Assembly (NCBI GenBank): GCA_907165275.2
Contig: OU015655.1
Coordinates: forward strand, 198,501 to 262,500
DNA: 64,000 nt
DNA from: Zygaena filipendulae
Taxonomy: Eukaryota; Arthropoda; Insecta; Lepidoptera; Zygaenidae
Direction: 5' to 3'
In this document: positions 58,031 to 64,000 of the stretch, piece after piece
How the letters are laid out: each line of letters opens with the position of its first letter
Numbering within the stretch: the stretch's first letter is position 1
Position numbers and translations under genes: made by a program
Notes under the pieces: generated by a model
Database searches by the model: none
The model's input: only the letters and a program-made list of their open reading frames with translations
Told to the model about the DNA's origin: nothing

Positions 58031-58400
58031 GCCGTTCGATATTAATTGAATTGAATTGAAAAAACTTTATTTGACACAACACAAAGATTTACAGCATACG
58101 TATACAACAACTAAACATATTATAACAAGTATTGAGGGTTCGCTTCTCAACCGACGGTCAGACGCCGCCAGCCGGAGATCTGTGGGCGGACTCCATCCGA
58201 CGGCTGAGAAACGGACACCTACTTAAAATAACACTTATTAAGTATATATAGACACTTATTTTCACATTGTGATTAGACACCGTGTTGTGACAAAAAGGCG
58301 GCCAGCTTATCATAAGTCGGGTGGTTGTAAGGACCACCCGGCGCTGGTCTGCCGCTGGAGCCCTGCGGAGGCGTCACGGACAATCGCATTTAACATTGAT
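58031..58400 (-). mobile_element. LINE 3' terminal fragment
   Basis: On the minus strand it ends AATAAAGTTTTTTCAATTCA with an ATTCA-type tail, preceded by a GC-richer stretch (GCCTCCGCAGGGCTCCAGCGG, CACCCGACTTATGATAAGC). This resembles the C-terminal end and 3' untranslated region of a non-LTR element. No catalytic domain is present. Confidence 0.55.
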
Positions 58401-59200
58401 GATGGATTTAACATTGATGACTATTATACTATACGAAGACAAGGCTGAATAGCGAAGCGACCTCTTTTGTCATTGGGCTGAATGCATGATGTCTATTGCC
58501 AGTATGATAGTTAGATGCACGCGAACTTTTTGAAAGAGTGAAGAGTTTTTTTTTTTTAATTACTTACCGCCCTAGGGCTTTTCTAGTTACATTATTACCC
58601 AAGAGCGCTAATTGGTCACCTACAAGTCCCATTTGGGGGTAATAAGGACCTACTTACTGAATATGAGAGATGTAAATATATTAGATTGGCAGTAGGTACA
58701 GACAGGGCAACGCACATGACAAGAAGCCAGTTATTTAAGGTTCGGGTATTAGGGCTAGTTTTCATACTATTTCAATAAAACAAAGCTCAACCCAGATAAA
58801 TAAAAAAAAACCTCCTTCAAAAGCGATTGAGAAAGATGACCATGATGCCATCTGCCGAGAAAAACTTTAAGCAAAGTGATGGCAAGTAATATGCTAAGAA
58901 ATAACAAGTTCATTCCTTTTTTTTTCTTATTTTATTGAAGTAATTTTTCGTAATGTTTTCTATGAAAGTAGGTATGTCGTATCCGCGACTGTTTAACCAG
59001 TACCTACGAGTGTGAAATTTTATCGTTTGCCTGAAAGTTCATTGAACCCTTAAACGACAACAGTATAGATAAATGTAGTGAAAAACTATTTTAATGAAAC
59101 CATTCAAACAATAATGATATAATTAAAAAAGAAAGAATACCTACTAGGAATAAAATAGAATATTATCATATACCATTTCATGTTTATCTAATATCTATCT
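58401..59200. other. nanos intron 3, last part
   Basis: The block CCTCCTTCAAAAGCGAT at about 58810 recurs near 60149, so a short dispersed repeat is present. No exon was recognised. Confidence 0.4.
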
Positions 59201-59455
59201 AATATATATAAATCACGTGTCACGTTGTTTGTCCGCGATGGACCCCGAAACTACTGAACTGAATTTGATAAAATTTTGTAACCATTTATAATACGGTCCA
59301 ACTTAAAAGATAGGATAGTTTTTATCCCGGAATTCCCGCGGGAACTCCGGAATTAATGCGGGGAACTGCTTATCACCGTAAACTACTGTCAGGGGTACAA
59401 AGAAGGACACAGGAACTCCGAAATTACCGCGGATGAAATCGCGGGGGACAGCTAG
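59201..59455 (+). mobile_element. Helitron-like copy, subfamily D, with internal duplication
   Basis: Starts ATATATATAAATCACGTGTC and shares TCACGTTGTTTGTCCGCGATG and AACTTAAAAGATAGGATAG with 55245-55434. Part of a second copy (GTCAGGGGTACAAAGAAGG) is inserted before the 3' hairpin. It ends GACAGCTAGT. Confidence 0.85.
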
Positions 59456-59469
59456 TATTATTATAAAAC

Positions 59470-59668
59470 AAAGTCCTCCGCCACGTTTGTCTGTCTGTCT
59501 ATCTGTCTGTTCACGATAAACCCAAAAACTACTGAACGGATTTTCATGCAGTTTATGAGTACATCAATAGATAAAGTGATTAAGAGGAAGGTTTACACGT
59601 TAGTTTATCCTGGAATTCCCGCGGGAACTCCGAAATACCGCTGGCGAAACCGTGGGAGACAGCCAGCT
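59470..59668 (+). mobile_element. Helitron-like copy abutting nanos exon 3
   Basis: AAAGTCCTCCGCCACG, GTCTGTCTGTCTATCTGTC, GAATTCCCGCGGGAACTCCG and GGCGAAACCGTGGGAGACAG, ending CCAGC at 59663-59667. The donor of exon 3 lies 37 bases further on. Confidence 0.85.
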
Positions 59669-59705
59669 TCATTATAAAATAAAAAAATCGCACTGAACTA
59701 GTTAC

Positions 59706-59819
59706 CTTTGGAATCAGTATCCAGCTGCGCGTGCTGATCTGGCTCCGAAACTGACTTTTCGCTCACCGTGACGTGTGCTGCCAACACGGCAGGATCACAT
59801 TTAATAGCTTCCAAGGGAC
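59706..59819 (-). CDS. nanos: Nanos-family protein, exon 3
   Basis: A 114-bp exon read on the minus strand from 59819: PLEAIKCDPAVLAAHVTVSE, then KSVSEPDQHAQLDTDSK. The acceptor is TTTTTACTTCACAG; the donor is CCAAAGGTAACT with GT at 59705. Phase 1 on both sides, joining exon 2 (ETG|G) and exon 4 (SKG). Only this frame is open. It lies in the non-conserved N-terminal half of Nanos, so the call rests on splice signals, phase and gene order and not on homology. Helitrons end 37 and 41 bases from its two edges. Confidence 0.72.
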
Positions 59820-59860
59820 CTGTGAAGTAAAAACTAAAGTAAGTATATATATATATAATT

Positions 59861-60110
59861 ACTAGCTGTTCCCCGCGGTTTCACCCGCGGTAATTTCAGA
59901 GATCCCGCGGGAATTACGCGATAATAGGTACCCTATGTCCTTCTCTGTACCCCTGACAATGCAAAATATAGCCTATGTTACTTACTCAGGGATAATGTAG
60001 CTTTCTAATGTTGAAAAAAAAAAATTGAAATCGGTCCAGTAGTTTTTGAGTTAAATTGTAAGAAACAAGCAAAAAATCAAATCTTTCCTCTTTATAATAG
60101 TACTATGGAT
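59861..60110 (-). mobile_element. Helitron-like copy, other side of nanos exon 3
   Basis: ACTAGCTGTTCCCCGCGG, TTCACCCGCGGTAATTTCAG, CTTCTCTGTACCCCTGACAA and GAAATCGGTCCAGTAG, ending near CCTCTTTATAATAGTACTATG. Confidence 0.85.
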
Positions 60111-60509
60111 AACATTGCAATAAAATAAAGGTCAACCCAATGGTCAACCTCCTTCAAAAGCGATCAGGTACATTCCAAGCCGAGTTTCCCATTATCACAT
60201 AGCTGTATCCTAAATCGATACCATTTGTTTATTTATTTAAACTTTACGCACATTACGGTACATAAGGCGGACTCATTGCCACGGTGGCATTCTCTGCCAG
60301 TCAACTTTTAGATAGTACAGACAGGTGCGATGCAGTTAAGTGATAATTTCAGTTGGGGTTTGGTACATTTAATAGTAAAAAATGCATGCATATATATTAT
60401 GATTTATGTTGCGGTCTCAGTTCAAACCTTACGGCCGCACTCCCTACAATCTACATACAAATGTCGCCCGTTTTGTAAACAGACGAATTATACAATTGGG
60501 TATTCTCCA
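60111..60509. other. nanos intron 2 part
   Basis: Contains the CCTCCTTCAAAAGCGAT block seen also near 58810. No exon recognised. Confidence 0.4.
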
Positions 60510-60824
60510 GGGTATGAAAATCAAAATTCTAATTAGTCCGTCAGTTAGATAATAAAAAAATAAGAGACACGTATTTTTCGCTTTTTCAAATTAATGAAAA
60601 TAAACATAGATAAAGCGCATTAAAGTTTAGGGTGGGGGAATCGTGACGTCAATATTCATTATAAGCCCCATACAAACTGCACCGGGTTGTGACGTCACGC
60701 GAAATTTCAACTCAATGTATCGCCGTTATTTTTTGATTACGTAAAAAAGGAAAAAAATACGTGTCCAATATTTTTTACTAATCCACACGACGGACTCAAA
60801 AAAAAATATTGTCAAGTAGCCAAT
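60510..60824 (+). mobile_element. CRE-bearing MITE, copy 4 (nanos intron 2)
   Basis: The left terminus is eroded (starts at GAAAATCAAAATTCTAATTAG); the right end is GACGGACTC and GTCAAGTAGCCAA. GTGACGTCAA lies near 60643 and GTGACGTCAC at 60689-60698. Plus orientation, opposite to 57529-57848. Confidence 0.82.
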
Positions 60825-61018
60825 TTGTCTGCGATAAACATGCGCAAACGTATTAAGTACCTAGATATTATATTAAAGATTCAGTGACTATAAAATATGA
60901 AATACAAAATATATCCTTTATACTGTAGATGTAGTACGAGTGTTGTGGGTTCTAGGTAGGTAGGTATTTATTACATTATATTTTTGTTATTTTAATTATA
61001 TATTTGAATTTAGCTTAC
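60825..61018. other. nanos intron 2, splice-donor side
   Basis: AT-rich intron sequence containing a (GTAG) run near 60955. Starts, read on the minus strand, with GTAAGC. Confidence 0.5.
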
Positions 61019-61061
61019 CAGTTTCGTTATCAATATTTCTTAGTAGACATGGCGAGGTCAC
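61019..61061 (-). CDS. nanos: Nanos-family protein, exon 2 (micro-exon)
   Basis: A 43-bp exon found by looking for a segment that converts phase 0 to phase 1. It reads VTSPCLLRNIDNET plus the first base of a Gly codon. The acceptor is ATTCCACCAG before 61061 and the donor is GTAAGC with GT at 61018. It is the only such segment noticed between exons 1 and 3, and its length of 3n+1 is exactly what the flanking phases need. No homology evidence at this length. Confidence 0.62.
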
Positions 61062-61178
61062 CTGGTGGAATGGAAAAATTACGATATGACGTCAGTTAGT
61101 ACAGCAACCATATTGTCTCATAGTAAACTAAATGTAAATAAATTAAATTTGAATGTACTTGGCTATTTTTATTTATAA
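61062..61178 (-). other. nanos intron 1 part
   Basis: AT-rich intron sequence leading to the exon 2 acceptor. Confidence 0.5.
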
Positions 61179-61350
61179 ACTAGCGGTGCCCCGCGGTTTC
61201 ACCCGTGTGAGTTTTGGGATCAGGAGCCTTTGCGGACGCAGGCAGATACAACTCGCCAAAGTTTCATCACAATCGGACCAATGGTTTCGAAACGTATAGA
61301 AGACAGACATAAAAACATTCATTTTTATTTATAAAAGTAAAAGAAGATAT
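61179..61350 (-). mobile_element. Helitron-like copy, subfamily C (nanos intron 1)
   Basis: ACTAGCGGTGCCCCGCGG, CCTTTGCGGACGCAGGCAG and GTTTCATCACAATCGGACC match 26993-27185; ends TTTATTTATAAAAGTAAAAG. Confidence 0.85.
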
Positions 61351-61545
61351 AGATATACAGCATTAGATATACGTAGGAATTAAATATTACATTATGTATC
61401 AATGTGGCAGCATGAATGATACTTCTCAGAGTGTGACTAAAATAAGTAAAACAACCGTATATTTGAATCTAAACTATAATAGTCAGCGACTGCATTAAAT
61501 AGTAGATAGGAATGATACCATTTCGTAACATTGAAATGGACTTAC
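61351..61545 (-). other. nanos intron 1, donor side
   Basis: Begins on the minus strand with a consensus donor GTAAGT. No other feature. Confidence 0.55.
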
Positions 61546-61635
61546 GTTTGAATTACGTGATTCTTGCATTTTTTCTTCCGAGGCGCCTTCAACATCGTTA
61601 TTGCGGTCGACAAATAATATTTGACTAATATCCAT
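61546..61635 (-). CDS. nanos: Nanos-family protein, exon 1 with start codon
   Basis: Starts at ATG 61635-61633 in the context AAATAGCGATGG, with an upstream in-frame TAG. It codes 30 residues: MDISQILFVDRNNDVEGASE, EKMQESRNSN. The donor is AACGTAAGT with GT at 61545, phase 0. Joined to exons 2-5 (90+43+114+161+336 bp) it gives 744 bp, a 247-residue protein with no internal stop, a usual size for a small Nanos protein. The acidic N-terminus has no recognised motif, so assignment depends on position and phase. Confidence 0.7.
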
Positions 61636-61763
61636 CGCTATTTAGGCAATAAACAAGACAAGTGACTTAGTTAAATCTTAATGATTTCTAGTAAAAAAAA
61701 AAAAAACAAACTATTTTTCGCGCCCACAGAACGGTCACGCTGATCGACGCCACGTTAAAAGTG

Positions 61764-61774
61764 AATGAACTGAA
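61764..61774 (-). promoter_or_regulatory. candidate initiator of nanos
   Basis: TTCAGTTCATT on the minus strand matches the arthropod TCAGT initiator, placing a start at about 61771 and a 136-base 5' untranslated region. There is no TATA box about 30 bases upstream. A single short motif, so only a suggestion. Confidence 0.3.
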
Positions 61775-62109
61775 GTTAGGTTAGGTATCTAGTTCACTTC
61801 ACTACTATACTATAAATAATTGAGTTAATTTCCAAAACTACCCACAATTTTCAACAATTTTTGGGGTTACTACCTACTTTGTTGGTAGTGGACAGTCTGT
61901 ACTAGTCACGGAATTACTAGTACTACGGAAAACTAGGCCTGGAAAATATAGGCCAGTTTCATATCAGAAAATCTTTATTGTTTTTACAGGTGTTGCTTTG
62001 AAATTTTGCATAGACATATTAGGGAGCATCTACCTATAAAGTACGTCACACGTTAGGTGGGAAGTTATGTGACATTGTGTGACAGGGGATGGGAGAGGTC
62101 CTAAGTTTC
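61775..62109. other. upstream region of nanos
   Basis: AT-rich with AACCTAACTTCAG-type words; no repeat recognised. Likely holds the nanos promoter if the start proposed is right. Confidence 0.4.
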
Positions 62110-62510
62110 ATGACGCCAAAAAGTACCCTATCGTCGCTGCGCGTGCGAATCCGCGTAAGAGCAATTTGTAAATACCGCGTAACATTAAAACGCGCAAAGT
62201 TCAAATAAGTGACTTTGTACAAAATCTAAGAAAACTACGGGTAAATTTACGTTATTTTCCAATAAAGAAATTGTAAAGCACAATCTGTTAAGTTCAGTCG
62301 GCAATATGAATTGAAATCGCCGAGATATTAAGTTTTTTCCTCCTCCTGTCAAAAAGCAAATACGCGGACTTTACAAGTTGCTCTTACGCGGATTCGCACG
62401 CGCAGCGACGCTATGTCCTTTCTGTACCCCTGACAATGTGTACGCATAATTTCATGCTGATATTCTGTTGAGCAGTTGACTCCCTTTCGGATTTGTAATA
62501 GTAAGGATAG
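62110..62510 (-). mobile_element. Helitron-like remnant split by a TIR element
   Basis: AAAAAGTACCCTAT lies before the insertion and CTATGTCCTTTCTGTACCCC after it. Removing the insert and one CTAT restores the standard block CCCTATGTCCTTTCTG. The rest runs to TTTGTAATAGTAAGGATAG. The 3' hairpin is lost. Confidence 0.8.
62132..62410. mobile_element. 279-bp MITE with perfect 33-bp TIRs and CTAT duplication
   Basis: The left arm 62132-62164 begins CGTCGCTGCGCGTGCGAATC; the right arm 62378-62410 is its exact reverse complement. Flanks are CTAT at 62128-62131 and 62411-62414. The interior of about 213 bp is AT-rich with no gene. Superfamily is unassigned: a 4-base duplication excludes the usual TA, TTAA and 8-base classes. 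Confidence 0.92.
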
Positions 62511-62689
62511 TATACATAGAAGAATACTGAGTAGCTGTTAGAAGAAAAATACTGTATGCTGAGACTGTAGGCATGTAGTTCTGAGAAAAATACTACCTAT
62601 GCATTGGATTCTATAATAAAACAAAGAAAAAGCCTATTCAGTATAACGAGAAACCTAATGAGTTAAATCTGAGGCGGAGGAATGGGATG
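62511..62689. other. noncoding spacer
   Basis: Nothing recognised. Confidence 0.4.
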
Positions 62690-63170
62690 TTACGGGCCTG
62701 CCGCCGCTGCTACACGCCCCCCCCCGCACCACACCACACCCCCGCCCCCCGCGTCGCCGCACTGATCGGAGCCCGGCGGCGGCGACGGTGACGCGGACGG
62801 TGACAGTCTCGCTGCGAGTCCGTCTATCCAATTATTTTTTTCCGTAATACTTTTCATTTTGTCACTAATGTGTTATAAATGTAATTGTGACGTTGTCCGG
62901 TTGATGCCGGTGTCATGTTAACACAATATTGTACATTAATCGAATCGTGGTGCAATTACGGTCCGTTGCTGACTCGGTCGGCCGAGGTGCGGCGGGCGGC
63001 GGGCGGCGGCTCCGGCTCCGGCGGCGGTCGGCGCTCGGCGCTGTGACGATCAACCTGCGCGTCGCCCTCTGCGCTCAGTTTGATCTTCATAGCGATGAAG
63101 CCCGACCATTCCATCGCCCCGCCTCGCCCCGCCTCGCCTGCAGGCTGCTGCACGCTGAGCACCCTCAGAA
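62690..63170. other. GC-rich island upstream of nanos
   Basis: Two GC-rich blocks (62698-62820 and 62970-63160), the first with a nine-C run and CCGCACCACACCACACC, the second with GGCGGGCGGCGGGCGGCGG. The opposed 81- and 100-codon frames are Arg/Pro/Ala-rich and unrecognised. Could be promoter or first exon of an adjacent gene, or a distal nanos element. Confidence 0.4.
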
Positions 63171-63296
63171 GGCGACGAGTGAAGACGCGTCGTTGTGTCA
63201 ATCGACCGATGAAGAATTAAAAATGATGTAGAGGCTTGCTAACTTACATCATACTTTGGTATATTATCTTAGTATATTTTACTTATACTTATACTT

Positions 63297-63506
63297 ATTA
63301 CATATAAATGCGACAGTGAGTTTGTTTGTTTTTGTGTTTGTTTGTTTGTTTATTACGCTTTCACGCCTTGACAACTCAGCCGATCGTCATGAAATTTTAC
63401 ATACACGTTGCTACGAGTACAGAAAAGGTTAGAGGGTACTTTTATCCCAGAATTCTCACGGGATCGCCGAAATTAAAGCGGATAAAACAGCGGGGAACAG
63501 CTTAAA
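63297..63506 (+). mobile_element. Helitron-like copy, diverged
   Basis: TTACATATAAATGCGACAGTG, a GTTTGTTTGTTTG run, CTTTCACGCCTTGACAACTC, GGGTACTTTTATCCCAG and a decayed 3' hairpin (GGATAAAACAGCGGGG) ending CAGCTTA in place of CAGCTAGT. Confidence 0.75.
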
Positions 63507-64000
63507 ATTGTTCGGGATTCCCATGTCAATGTTAAAATAAATTCGATTACATAGTACCTACATATGTAATCGAATCTAATATCACATTCATGCCATTTAA
63601 AAGTGGGTAAAAAGAGCTTTTTTCGATCATTAAAAGTCAACTTGGGAAGAACTATTAATTATTTAATTATGTACCTATTCAATAACAATAAAACAGAGAG
63701 CTAGGAATGAGCTCCGACGTTTATGTCGGATGAGTATTACCTACTTGAAATGAACCTCATCGCTAAAGCTGTCGCTCATCGAAAACATAAAACGTTCCAA
63801 TATCAAAATTTGAAATTTTCATGGAATTGACAAAATAAAAAAATGACAGTGCGCGTCGCATTTCTTTTCTGTCTTCGGTTAAAGGTGTAATAATCGGTAG
63901 GTTTTGTCGAGCCGCGAGCGTGCTCAGAGCGAATATATTAGTTTCGGTGCTCGGAGCGTGCTGCAGGCGGCGAGGAGCCCGCTGATGTGAAGCGCAGAGA
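63507..64000. other. noncoding DNA to window end
   Basis: AT-rich until about 63900; the last 100 bases turn GC-rich (CGAGCCGCGAGCGTGCTCAG), which may be the edge of another promoter or exon outside the window. Confidence 0.4.

Noticed and set aside
62929..63231. Opposed 100- and 81-codon frames
   Set aside because: Low-complexity Arg/Pro/Ala translation of a GC-rich island on both strands.

Overview
This is eukaryotic, AT-rich, intron-dominated DNA that reads as a lepidopteran (moth or butterfly) genome. The evidence is many short non-autonomous Helitron-like copies of the type common in Lepidoptera (5' end near TCCTACTAATATTATAAATG, 3' hairpin with CCGCGG then CTAGT), tRNA-derived SINEs, non-LTR retrotransposon fragments and fold-back MITEs. 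There is no prokaryotic operon structure. Most short open frames are chance or lie inside repeats.

Two host genes can be supported. (1) On the + strand, four exons at 22500-22652, 29014-29098, 44166-44420 and 45038-45173 encode consecutive parts of the extracellular amino-terminal domain of a kainate-type ionotropic glutamate receptor. The signal peptide, at least two connecting exons and the ligand-binding and channel parts were not recognised. The last exon carries a one-base frameshift, so this is a large-intron gene whose start and end were not found here, a decaying paralogue, or a locus with an assembly error. (2) On the - strand, 61635 down to 55548, five exons join in phase into a 247-residue Nanos-family protein. 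It has both C2HC zinc fingers with exact family spacing near the C-terminus. Exons 2 to 4 were found by matching splice phase.

Layout: 1-22 kb is repeat-rich noncoding DNA with Helitrons, SINE pieces, a TA-flanked fold-back element, a 272-bp tandem repeat and several hairpins. From 22 to 45 kb lie the receptor exons and their introns, including a 5'-truncated LINE ending 58 bp before a receptor exon. From 45 to 55 kb is noncoding DNA with a GC-rich island at 50 kb, a full-length SINE, and a truncated LINE nested in a Helitron with a visible 6-bp target duplication. From 55 to 62 kb is the nanos gene, whose introns hold two opposite-facing copies of a MITE carrying paired GTGACGTCAC (CRE-type) palindromes, and whose exon 3 is squeezed between two Helitrons. 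From 62 to 64 kb is a 279-bp element with perfect 33-bp terminal inverted repeats inside a Helitron remnant, then a GC-rich island and a last Helitron copy.

The two genes show no functional link in the sequence; one is a neuronal receptor type and the other a germline translational repressor. No rRNA, canonical tRNA gene, CRISPR array or LTR retrotransposon was seen. The clearest structural theme is nesting and palindrome formation among Helitrons and MITEs.
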